Below are positions 22,050 to 31,858 of a stretch of 64,000 nucleotides of DNA, one piece after another; position 1 is the first letter of the stretch, and each line of letters opens with the position of its first letter. The position numbers were made by a program, and so were the translations under genes. Source of the stretch: Roridomyces roridus (lineage: Eukaryota; Basidiomycota; Agaricomycetes; Agaricales; Mycenaceae); the NCBI GenBank assembly GCA_029378245.1, contig JARKIF010000021.1, positions 124,001 to 188,000 on the forward strand, written 5' to 3'. The notes under the pieces were generated by a model. The model was not told where the DNA came from and searched no databases. It was given only the letters and a program-made list of their open reading frames with translations.

Positions 22050-22620
22050 AGTATACTGGGATGGCGGGCGTTTATGGTGGTTTTCTCGTTACTGCCTATC
22101 GTTTGGTTGCAGCCGGTGGCTTGAGTCATATGGTGCTGGCGAGGATGAAAAGCCCACCGTGTACACATATGTCAACAAGAACGTGTTTGAATCGATGGGC
22201 AGCTCGATCATACTATTTAGCAAGGCTCGATAGAAAAAGATATCGAAACATCCTGGACTCCTACAGGTGGAATCAAAACCCTTTCCGTCCGCCTACACCG
22301 AGCCGCCGACTCGAACGGCCAATTGAACTTGGAGACTGGACTGTGCGGATGTCACGAGCTGAACTGGAATCCTCCTGGTTCAAGCTCAAGGGAACCGTTG
22401 CTGGTGGCAATTGAAATCAGAAGCAGAGGAGCCGGGACAAACCGAAGGTCCGGAGCAGTAACGCCAGTGGCTTGGTTCTTGGTTCCCGAGTCCGCGCCGA
22501 GCCCGAATCGAACGGGCATTAAATATTTTCAACGCTTGCTTGCCCTCAGTCCCCGTTTCACGACTTTAAATGAGAAAGCTCATGCGGGCACTCAACTGTA
22601 ATGTCGGTTTTCGCCTCAAT
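22050..22620. repeat. T-arm/B-box-like repeat cluster 2
   Basis: Sequence downstream of the NLR-like gene, closely related to clusters 1 and 3. Two clear core motifs are present: GACTCGAAC at 22308 and GAATCGAAC at 22505. The second is part of a perfect 5-bp stem with 7-nt loop (22501-22517). Read on the minus strand this is GCCCG-TTCGATT-CGGGC, exactly the geometry of a tRNA T-arm. No complete tRNA can be folded. Confidence 0.7.
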
Positions 22621-22980
22621 GTGATGGCGGTAAGCATGGGGACAGAGAACATGTTCAATCAACGGAGTTTTGGGCCCGTTATTGCTGAACCTTTAGGTTT
22701 GGCTACTCTAGACAAGATGAGTTTCGGACAGTTTTGCTACAAGTACAAATAGCAACGGAGTCATTTTCACTTAGTCATTGTCATTTCCACAGCGAATTTG
22801 GCTGGCTCATATACCGCGGTGCTTGACATCGACCCCAACTGACCAACACATTGAATACATTTGACTTTCGCTGCTTCCAGTGTGTGTCCACTTTCCTTCT
22901 ACCTGCAAATTGCACGGCCCTCAGCCTTTTCGAGATTAGCCGAATGACACCGATCTGACACCTCCGTGATTCCGGTCGCC

Positions 22981-24169
22981 ATGCTGCATCTTCCTTTCTC
23001 CTTGCTTTCTCAAATTCTCCCCACCATCGCCCACCATGTCTCGGCCTCTCACAATGTTCTCTGGCATGCCCGTCTCCGCCAGGTTAACATGGATGCTGCT
23101 ACTTCCTATATCTCCCTCGCTTGGGTCTTGGATTCTGGTCTGCACACTCGGAACTTTCCGGCGGCTGGTCTGCTAGCGCTCCCATACGACGGCGGCGTCT
23201 TCTCAATGTCAACCGAGCTGGCGATTTCGGCCTCTCTCTCCCATGACCTCGTGTTAGGCCTGGACTGGTACAGCTCTGTGTGCGCCGCAGCTCCCCAGAT
23301 ACTCGGACTCTTGACCCTCGCCGCCCTTGATTTACATCTGCCGCTATCCACCGCCGTCTCCGGATCTGTATCCGTCGTGCCGGGTGCGCTTCATTTCCCC
23401 GTCTCTTCATCCGCTGATACCCTGTCCAGACGCCATTGCTGCACCAGCGTCTCACTCGTCGACACCAAGTACGCGAGGTGTCGATGATGTGTCCACCCCT
23501 CGTACGCGAAGGGTTAACACCCATACGCGGGATGTTCTTGATAACAATGATTTTATTACCCATGAAAATGAAACTGTTACCTCTTCGTTCCATGACCCTT
23601 TCGTGATGTTGTCGAATTCTGATAAAACTTTGGTCATATCCTACCATGTCAATGAGAAGTGTGTTCCTGCCGCTGAGCTGAGAAAGCTGGTTGCTCATCA
23701 TCAAGGTTTGTCCTTGCCGCTCACAGTGAATATCTACAAAATTGCTGAAACTCTGAGGTTTGAGTTCATTGGTCGTAAATGTACGTCTGCATGTCTTGTC
23801 TATGATTCAGATGCAAGATCTGCCGGATTGTATACTGCCGGGGGTTCCTCTTTCTTTAGCTCAACTGCGAGAGTGTTCCCTCGTCCTTGCAATTGGTCTC
23901 CGATGTGTGTCCCAAAAACATGGAACTGTAGAGTTATCCATAGTCCTCGGAAGCGTCCTCGTCTACCTCTGGCGACTGATTCAACCCTGTCCGAGTTTCC
24001 GATCATCCTAACTCGACAACAAAAGGATGATATTGTGACAGAATTTCGTGTGAGTACTGACAATGCTGCCCTGAACCGATATGAATGTTCATTCTGCGGT
24101 GCATTCGAGGCAGCCGTCAAGACGTGGCAGCCGAGTCAAAGCCGAGTCAACTCAATATTACACTTCTAG
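22981..24169 (+). pseudogene. Decayed ORF, possibly N-terminal part of a Helitron-type protein
   Basis: The 5' frame starts MLHLPFSLLSQILPTIAHHV and contains LWHARLRQVN and SHDLVLGLDWYSSV. A second frame continues with VMLSNSDKTLVISYHVNE and ILTRQQKDDIVTEFRVSTDN..YECSFCG. The layout, a leading LVLGLDW block and a later ...F...T....ECSFCG block, recalls the N-terminal region of large Helitron proteins in agarics, but no Rep or helicase motif is present. The frames do not join cleanly and the sequence stops near 24170. I regard it as a truncated mobile-element remnant; the family assignment is uncertain. Confidence 0.35.
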
Positions 24170-24584
24170 ACAAAATCCTGAAGGTTCAGCTCCGCCTCGC
24201 AAGAGGCATAATCCAAGGTCATGTAAATGGAGAGTGACAACGGCGGCATATTTACCCGAGTCAAAGGGAGGGAGGGATTGTTGTAAGCTCGATTACCATG
24301 AGGCGCCTACTGTACTATTACGACCATTTATTCACTGGGTGTCATGCAGTACTTACTAGTAGCGGTGTGGATTGCATTGGAGCTGGCTGGCTTGAATTCA
24401 GCTCCTTCCTTGGATCTGACTAAAAGACTCTCAGTTTGAGTTGATGTATTGGCGGCAAAACGGAACCAGGGAGCAGGTAGATAGGCATCTAGAACAAGTG
24501 GAACAAATGGGATCCCGGATTAGTGGAGCGGACCGTGCCGTGTAAACCTGTCGACGGCGGACGCCGCTGATGTAAGGAATCCGA

Positions 24585-24593
24585 TATAAATAT
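24585..24593 (+). promoter_or_regulatory. TATA box
   Basis: TATAAATAT about 46 bp upstream of the ATG at 24639, at the same place as in the paralogous promoter of copy A. Confidence 0.55.
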
Positions 24594-24638
24594 CGTCTGG
24601 TCTTGCTTTGGATTGCAACCCAACCCACCCTTCATACC

Positions 24639-25149
24639 ATGTCCACCCAGCTTTTTGTCACCGTGAACAGTGACTCGGCGCGCATGAGCGCTATGATCGA
24701 CAAGGTCATCGACGTCCTCAAGGTCACGGTCCCCGTCGTGCATGTAGGCAATATCGAGAGTGCGTGGTTGTACATCACAGCTGGGCCCGTTGTGTTTTGC
24801 TCAAAGTCATTGACACAGAAATCGAGGATGTCAAAGCTGCCGTGCAGAAGGAGCAGCCGGACATCATCGTAAGATCCGTTTCCCCTTCCTTTACAGAACT
24901 GAATTTCCCACCGTGCTGTAGTTCACGGGGAGCGAGTGGACCGACGAGCAGGCCCAGGAAATGAACGCTCTTGCCAAGTCTGTCAAGGCAGACATCAAGA
25001 CGGTCAACATCCCATACGGATTGGGCACGCAGGCACGTCTTTCAATATCTGACCCGAGGTGGCTGGAATGCTGATCGTCGCGAGTCCAGGGTCCCGAGGC
25101 CGTCGCAGCGTTCCTCCACGAGCGTGTTGCTAGTTTGTACTCACCGTAG
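24639..25149 (+). CDS. Small Rossmann-like protein of unknown function (copy B)
   Basis: Paralogue of the gene at 13841 with the same four-exon structure. It reads MSTQLFVTVNSDSARMSAMI, VPVVHVGNIE, KIEDVKAAVQKEQPDII, FTGSEWTDEQAQEMNALAKS, IKTVNIPYGLGTQ and GPEAVAAFLHERVASLYSP, stopping at 25149. The last intron (25033-25089) again starts with GCACGT and ends CCAG, so a GC-AG intron is conserved between the copies. Strand-helix alternation suggests a small alpha/beta sensor-like fold, but no catalytic residue can be named. The intact frame with many substitutions relative to copy A implies that both copies have been kept by selection. Confidence 0.7.
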
Positions 25150-25209
25150 AGAACCAACGAAAATTGAATTGGATAGCAAAGAGGACGACGAATTGACAAA
25201 GGCGAACCA

Positions 25210-25581
25210 TCACTGTGTAACACAGACAACCATGAATGAGTAGAAGTAAGAGGAAATCTGAACGGGACGCACCGGACAGCCCGAAAGAGCCGCCCCATCC
25301 TGCCGCCCATCGCGCACGCTATCCACCATATCAAGCAAAACCCTCAACTCCGCCGCCTGCGCGCTCGTTCCCTCACTCGAGCTCCCGGCGGTCCGTTCAA
25401 ACTCCTGCTCTATGAGAATCAAGCTCCCGCCCGCGCGAGATGCGTCTGTGTTCTTGAGTGTAGAGTACGTACGTTCTTGGACAGCGCGTCTCTGATGAAG
25501 TTGCAACTCGATTTGACTTCCCTGCAGTGTTCGTGGATGGCTTGATGGAGGAGCGCGATCGACTGGGAATCTGGGAGTCAT
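25210..25581 (-). pseudogene. Uncharacterised helical protein, gene or remnant
   Basis: The minus strand encodes a helical stretch (SQSIALLHQAIHEHCREVK, SCNFIRDALSKN) in one frame and LILIEQEFERTAG...AELRVLLDMVDSV in another. Joining them needs a 20-nt intron, which is too short, or a frameshift, so the gene is probably damaged. The end is conserved in copy A (14366-14570). Family not recognised. Confidence 0.4.
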
Positions 25582-25968
25582 TGTGATGGTGAGTTAGAAA
25601 GAAAAGCCGAGTTCGCCGCCCTCGGCTCGGCATACAACTATCAACACTTCTCATGCGTTATAGTCTCCGCGATGACCCACACCGAGGCAAAACCTTCCGG
25701 CACCAGAGAGCAGTCGAGGCAGCCATGAAGAATTATGTTTTGGCAAACCAAGGCGATCCAGAAGTCACGCGGCTGGTGGAATCACATAGAGCTCGGATTC
25801 AAGTTCGGAGGACTCGGGAGAACGAGTTTGGCTGAGATGAAGTAATCATAAATGGCCCAGAAGTACAGTGAATTCGTCCGTAAAATTTCTGCGGCTGCTT
25901 GTCAGGAGGCTGTATGTATGATAGCGAGACTCGAGAACTCACAGAAGACAAGATCCACTGCCCACCAA

Positions 25969-27195
25969 TCAATAGTCATCGTACAAATTATACCCATAAT
26001 ACGGCCGCCCTCTACGTGGACCGTGGTAATCTTGAAACAAAAAAATGAGTAACAATAATGCAATGCAGGTGTAGAAAAACTTACACGTCGAAGTACTGAG
26101 ATATTGAGATACCCATCCGCCGTCGTACGCGCCCCGCCAGCGCCCGAGGCAGAAGCACCCGCCGACGCAGAGGGCCATTCTGCACGGCAGTAAATACACG
26201 TCAACTTCGTATGCCCCTTCTGCGCCGTCTGCTTCCCTACGATAGATATCAGAAAGGAAAGCAATGGGTTAGAAGGGAACGTACACTGCGCAAAACACTC
26301 GCCATGGACCGCATTCCCACACGTCTCACAAAAGGTCAACTTTTTCTCGTCCACGCCGTGCATCCCATTGTAGCAAATCGGGCAATCGTCCTCTTCGCCG
26401 GGGATGCTCTTCTTAGGACCAGCGGTTTCGGGCGTAGAGGACGGGACACTGTCGGCGGGGAACTTGCCTGTGGCCCGGGCGTAGGCTTCACGGATGCCGA
26501 GGTGGGCGAGGGCATTGGGAGCAAGTGGCGCTTCAGCGAAGACGGTTTCGAGTTCCGATGGACGAGCAGAAGTGAGCAGTGGCACGCACTTTTGATAGCA
26601 TGAGCCAGAGCTTTGAGGAACTTGGAGTACTGGGGCGGAGAATCAATTACAGGGACCGAGGGGCGGACTGGTGCTCACCTTGAGATAGATGAACAACTAC
26701 GATCGTCAGCAAGTGGCGGTGGTGAGCTCAAGGGCGACGCACGATATGCTTTCAATGATTTCCCTTCTGCGCGTCGGGACCTAGATCCGTTTCAGCAAGA
26801 TATATTGGACGGAAAAAGGACCGCACAGTTGCAGCCCAGTTTATGCTGTATAGTCACGGTGTAGATCTAAAAATTGGCTGGTCAGACGAGTCAGAGTGAG
26901 GAGTCAATCCACGCACGTTCCCCGTAGATCCCAAGACTTGAAACTCCTCCTTCAGCTCCCCCTCGACACGACTGCGATCGACCATGAGGAAGCTATCCAG
27001 TCGTGAGGCATAACTTGGCGTCTCATGAAACGAAGCACTCACCGCTGCGTCAACACCCTCTCCACGCGATCCAAGATATTCTGCAGACACTTCGGGTGCG
27101 ATGGCAGTGTATGCCATGGGCGCTGATGTGGGCGAGGAGCTCGCCGGATTCCAGACCTCAAACTCGCCGTTTCGTTTCCGGTTTTCGAGGACCAT
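25969..27195 (-). pseudogene. SWIM/RING zinc-finger protein, disrupted
   Basis: Exons read from right to left: QNILDRVERVLTQR, FLMVDRSRVEGELKEEF, QVLGSTGN, IYTVTIQHKLGCNCPDAQKGNH, stop, KHI, LFIYLK, VLQVPQSSGS, a linker, then a RING-like DCPICYNGM....TFCETCGNAVHGECFAQW..TKLTCIYCRAEW and a basic Tyr-rich tail ending YGYNLYDDY (stop 25969-25971). This is the layout of fungal ZSWIM-type ubiquitin ligases: a SWIM motif CxC..GNHCKH, then a RING. The conserved third zinc ligand Cys is replaced by TGA (26752-26754). The junction LYLK/VLQ lacks one base at the donor, and the first exon changes frame. The introns are otherwise clean. The gene is probably a recent pseudogene, and its copy is deleted from segment A. 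Confidence 0.75.
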
Positions 27196-27257
27196 GGTGG
27201 GAGGAAGTGGGTGATTGACAGGTGCTTGCCATCAGCCTCGAATACAAACAATGACAT

Positions 27258-28056
27258 CGATGTCCTTTCTCTTGCGCTCCATGATGTTCTTCTCTACTCG
27301 TGCGCTCCAACTCTGCTCTCTACCTTCTCCGTCTGCACTGACAATGCTAATGGCTGCATATGGGCGCTTATGGATGGGGTAGGCAAGTCCACCGAGGCTA
27401 TGCGATGTCTTGTGTGTGTCCGACTGCCGGAGCCGGGAGGACCGAGGTTGCCTGCACCTCAAGAATGCCGGCGATTTTCTCTGCTCTTTTAATGCAACTT
27501 CCAGTCTCGCAAATCCTGACGGCTCCCGAAATAGCTTACACGTTCCTCCAGAGTCAAAGGTGCCGACTCCTTTGAATTGTGACATTCCGTGTCACTTATG
27601 CGGCGGGTCACCTCACACAAGTTCAGCGCGCTGGGACGTGCCTGGGGATATTCTCCTTGCATGATGCTCCAGTATGCGCAAATTTCGCGTCCTGGCGACC
27701 TCGAAGCTCCCCGTCGCCGACGCTCACGGCAATGCCGTCTTCCCGGCTCGCGTCCTCCCAACGCCTCTCACGGTCATGTTGCGGTCATGGAATGCTGTCA
27801 GTCTCTGAAGTTTGAACGCAAGGCCGGACAAGTGTGTCCGCGGTTGCAGGTACTAAATTTCAAATTCCGACAGCGACGGCCCTGAAATTGACTTGATTTA
27901 TTGTCGGCAGGACGGCAGAGCTGAGAGAATTACATTTCTTCCTCGCGTCGATGCTCTCGTGACTAGATTGACACGCTGTATGGTGAGTATATAGCTACTC
28001 GTGTCGATGCCTCATGTCCCCAGTGCCGCGCCAAGTGTACCTTGGCTTCCTCCACC
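27258..28056. other. Upstream region of F-box copy B, no gene recognised
   Basis: Non-coding sequence that aligns in patches with 14740-15335 of copy A. ORFs are short and differ between copies. It separates the divergent SWIM/RING and F-box-like genes. Confidence 0.45.
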
Positions 28057-29028
28057 ATGTCCTTGCAATTTCTCCCTCAAACCCGACTTCCACTGGACGT
28101 CGAGCGCGAAACATTCGAATGGACGGCCATCGCTTACCCACGCAGCATTCCGGCACTCTTGCGAGTTGCATCCCGCGTCCGTGCCTGGTGGGCACTAAAT
28201 CCCTTCTCACACATAATTTCTTACGCTTGCCACAGGGTCGAGCCCTACCTATACCGCGCCGTTAAAGTTGCACCTCATCCCCCTTATACGCTCATCGCCC
28301 AGGATATCCTGCACCCCACACCCAACTCCAAATCTCACAGGTTTTACCGCGACGCCGTGCGCCATCTGTACATCCAGGATGCCCCACCGGCAGAAGTCCT
28401 CCAAGTGTGTACGCGGCTTCAAACAATCGCCAACTTCGGGCTCGCCAGAGAGCTCATACCCTTCCTGGCCCGGATGAAGGATCTCCGCCAGCTGAGTCTG
28501 TCCCTGAGGGAACTCTTCGATGGCGCACCCTCCTCGTGTCATCCCAAGCCTTCCCACATCTTCCGGACAATCACACATCTCGATTTGCACGATATCATCG
28601 ACGACAGTGAGGACTCGAGTATCCTCCAGATTCTCCCCACCCTTCCCGTCCTGACGCACCTCTGCCTCTGTGACCAAGTACCCCCAGTTCGGAAGCTCCT
28701 AACCGAATGCAAGCGCCTCCGGATTCTCGTAAACCCGTGGGACAAGTTGAACGCGGAGCGCGGCCGGGAGCTGGCTAGGAACCCGCCCACGCGAGACGCC
28801 CGCTTCGTCGTAACGGTGTACGAGAATATCAACGGCGAGTGGGAGGCCTATGTTAGAGGGTGGACGATTTGGGCTGCGGCGGACGATTTTGTGGAGAAGA
28901 AGCGGCGTGGGGAGATTCCCAGTACGTCTTTCTCCGCATTCGTTGTCCCTCGTGCTGAAATACTTACAGAGTCGTGTTATTTGATGGATTATTGGGTGCC
29001 AGAGGCGTTCAGCGAGATGGAGGCATGA
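28057..29028 (+). CDS. F-box-like / LRR-type protein (copy B)
   Basis: Paralogue of the gene at 15336. It starts MSLQFLPQTRLPLDVERETF. The intron joining RVRAW to VEPYLYRAV and the final intron joining EIP to KSCYLMDYWVPEAFSEMEA are at identical positions; the final donor is GTACGT here and GTGCGT in copy A. Leucine-rich segments FRTITHLDLHDI and LPVLTHLCLCDQ are retained. The frame is open throughout, with mostly conservative differences from copy A, so both paralogues are likely expressed. Function as an F-box-type adaptor is inferred from the family pattern only. Confidence 0.75.
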   Translation: MSLQFLPQTRLPLDVERETFEWTAIAYPRSIPALLRVASRVRAWWALNPFSHIISYACHRVEPYLYRAVKVAPHPPYTLIAQDILHPTPNSKSHRFYRDAVRHLYIQDAPPAEVLQVCTRLQTIANFGLARELIPFLARMKDLRQLSLSLRELFDGAPSSCHPKPSHIFRTITHLDLHDIIDDSEDSSILQILPTLPVLTHLCLCDQVPPVRKLLTECKRLRILVNPWDKLNAERGRELARNPPTRDARFVVTVYENINGEWEAYVRGWTIWAAADDFVEKKRRGEIPSTSFSAFVVPRAEILTESCYLMDYWVPEAFSEMEA

Positions 29029-29189
29029 TTTAGCTGGTCAACCAGGTTGTGGGAAAAGAAATGATCGCCCCGTCGCCTCGATCCAACTTGATCAGGCACG
29101 AGTACTGAATATCAGCTTAGCTCACGCATACATGACTCTCAATCATGCTGGTTGGATTTTGGAAGACGAAAAGACGCTGCGTCGTCTTT

Positions 29190-31410
29190 TACCTATACCG
29201 AGCCGACGAATCGAACGGGCGCTCGGGATCAATCGAACTTAGCAACTCAAGAGTCAACAGTGGACACGCTGCTCTGCATGTACCCGTTTCCCTGCAAAGG
29301 TCGAGGTTCTTAGGACCGAATTCCAGAAGCGTATTGGTACGCCGAGAGTTGCAGCTTTTCTCTCTCTAAGCAAGTTCAACACTGCCTTGAATAAGGAAAC
29401 AAAAGGCCACATCGTATGACGCGAGCCCGTATCGAACGGGCACTTTCGTACCAAAGCGCGCGCACCTGAGGGAGGGTACTGGTTCTCAGTACCAAGGGGT
29501 ACTACTCGGTGTTGTGGACGAGCAAAAGGTTGCTTAATGTAGACCATCAAATGACTCTGTCCCGAGTCGAACGAAGACTGAGTAGGATGGTGCTGGATAT
29601 GAACAGTCGGCTGTGAATAGATGCCAAGGAGAACGTGTTTGAAGTCAACCAGACAACTGGTGGACCAAAGGCTCTACCCGCTGACTCGATTCAGTCGAAA
29701 CATCCTGCAGGTTGAATATATATAGAAAAAAACCCTTAGTCCCCTACATGTATACCGAGCCGCCGATCGAACGGCCAATTGCACTTGGGGATAAACTCGT
29801 CATCCTCCTCGACCAAGTTCATTGGGGAACCGTTGTTGAAATAGCAATTTGAAATGAGAAGGCGAGCACCAGGACAAACCGAAGGTCCGGAGCAACACCG
29901 CAGTCAGTAAAACACACTGGCTCCGAATACTATTACGTGCCGAGCCCGACTCGAACGGACATTTTCGACGCTTGCTCACCCTTCTCGGGGCAGGTCAAGT
30001 GCAACGATAAGGCGCACGCGGAAAGTTGAGATTCTCAGCTGCTCAGTAGGTCTCTCTCGGTTTCACGACTTTAGGATGAGCTCATACAGGGCACTCACCT
30101 GTAATGAACGTTCGATATCGATATCATGGTGGTCAGACTTCGCATTGAAGACGAATGGACCTCGGGATATTTTGCAAAAAGCGATTAATATTCTTGATAG
30201 CGCCATGACCCGAGCCCGAGTCGAACGGAGAACGGAGGGTCGATTCTCCTGGAGCGCCGAGGCAAATCCTGCCGTAACAATAGAACTTGCACGGCGACTG
30301 ACCAGATATAAGTTGGGAGAACAAGTCGGACCGGATCACCGAATGGAAGGCGTTAGACAACGAGGTTGCAACGAGGTGCAAGGCGGTCCCGAGCAGCGAT
30401 TTGTTGCCTGTGCCCTCCACACATCCCGAAATGCCAACAGAGTGAATAAAAAAGTTCCCGCCAGCCCATACCCAGCCGCCGAATCGAACGGCCAATTGCC
30501 AAACTTCACACGAGGCTGAACTCGTTATCCTGCTCGTTCAAGTTCAACGGGGAACAGAGCAACAACTGGAGTCAGCGAAAAAAAGGGATGCCCTCAGGGC
30601 TTCATCGAATGACGCGAGTCCGGATTGAGAATCTGTTTCATGACTTTCGGATGAGGTCATACAGCGCACTCGCTGCACTCGATGCCAGTATACGTTAGAC
30701 AACGAGGTGGTGGATGGCTGGCAGACAATCGCTTTGGAGAGAAAACCTGGAGAAAAACAAAAACATCCATGTGCCTTAATTGCCAAGGCCCGATACCGAG
30801 TCGAACGGACATGGGGTACCCAGTCTTCGCTCTGGTGAAGCTACGTGTATCGCAATAAGTATCATGATTCATGGCGGTTCTGAAAGCTTCGTATTGAAAA
30901 CCGCAGGAAAAGGTGAACCTCCGAGTTTCCTGAACCTCCCAGTTTGCATGACCCGATTCCGAGTCGAACGGGGAACGGATGGTATGTGTCGATTCTGCTG
31001 GAGCGCCGAGACGAGTCCGCGACTCCGCTGTCGAGGACGTACTTTGAAAAAAAAGAAGGAGGTTGCAGATATGGCTCGATGCCAGACGGAGCGGCGAGTT
31101 GCGCGGTGGCTGGGGAGGTACAAGGTTGGTCTGACTGTTTCATAAAGACGTTCGAAGAAAATTTTCGAAAATCGCACCGAACCGCCGAATGGAACGGCAT
31201 TCACGGTCCCGATTATGTAGTAACGCCAATTTCGTAATGCCTTGCGGGGAAAGACCCTACCAGCTGCCACGCCGGTGTAGACATGTGCGCACAAAATTGA
31301 AAATTGAAAAGCTCTGCATGCGCTGTGGATGGCTGTTCTTGTGGATAAAATCGGGAGAAAAAAAAACCGGATATATCCTATGGCCCGGTACCGAGTCGAA
31401 CGGAGTCTTC
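29190..31410 (-). repeat. T-arm/B-box-like repeat array, left of the GATA gene
   Basis: Eleven copies of the core GANTCGAAC (minus-strand GTTCGANTC) at 29208, 29429, 29564, 29765 (shortened), 29948, 30218, 30481, 30798, 30961, 31188 (one mismatch) and 31393, roughly every 130-270 bp. One more decayed copy lies near 30618. Several form T-arm-like hairpins, for example 29425-29441 (perfect GCCCG/CGGGC, 7-nt loop) and 29944-29960. A frequent extended form is CATGACCCGA..CCGAGTCGAACGG. Blocks between the motifs also recur (GTTTCACGACTTTA, GGACAAACCGAAGGTCCGG). No full tRNA fold or protein-coding gene is seen. Confidence 0.75.
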
Positions 31411-31858
31411 GGGCAATGAGGGCAGGAGAAAGAAAGAAGCAGAAAGACGGCCTTCTTGCATGCCAGCGAGCAGTACTTCAATTCACTCAGGGGACGGTAC
31501 CTACCTCAGGGACAGGCTTCCAAAAGCCTCAATTCCACTGTGGAGAAGATCGAGGGGGTCCCTTTCGCGATGTTAACATCAGAATCTGTTGCTATCCTTT
31601 CGATGTGATCATACGGTGGGATCATGCACCTCCGCAGTCCTCACTCGCCCAGCCCTCCTCCTCCCCCCCAAGGTCTGAAAAACGGGGGGATTCGGCGGTG
31701 GAGGGTATTTTAGAGATAAGCGTGGGCGGCAGCCAATAGGAATGCACCACATGTCTGACTCTGTGGAAACTGATTGCGTGATCGCCGCGTGACGGATCCA
31801 GGCTTGATCAGTACCCCCATCGTTCCCATCTCCCCTCCCCCCCCAAAAAACTTGCAAG

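Larger units (their letters stand above)
24484..29028 (+). repeat. Segmental duplication, copy B
   Basis: Direct copy of the 13681-16303 segment, beginning AGGCATCTAGAACA and ending with the F-box-like paralogue. It is the more complete copy: it retains an uncharacterised minus-strand gene tail and a SWIM/RING gene that copy A has lost. The distance between equivalent points is about 10.8 kb at the left end and 12.7 kb at the right. Confidence 0.8.
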
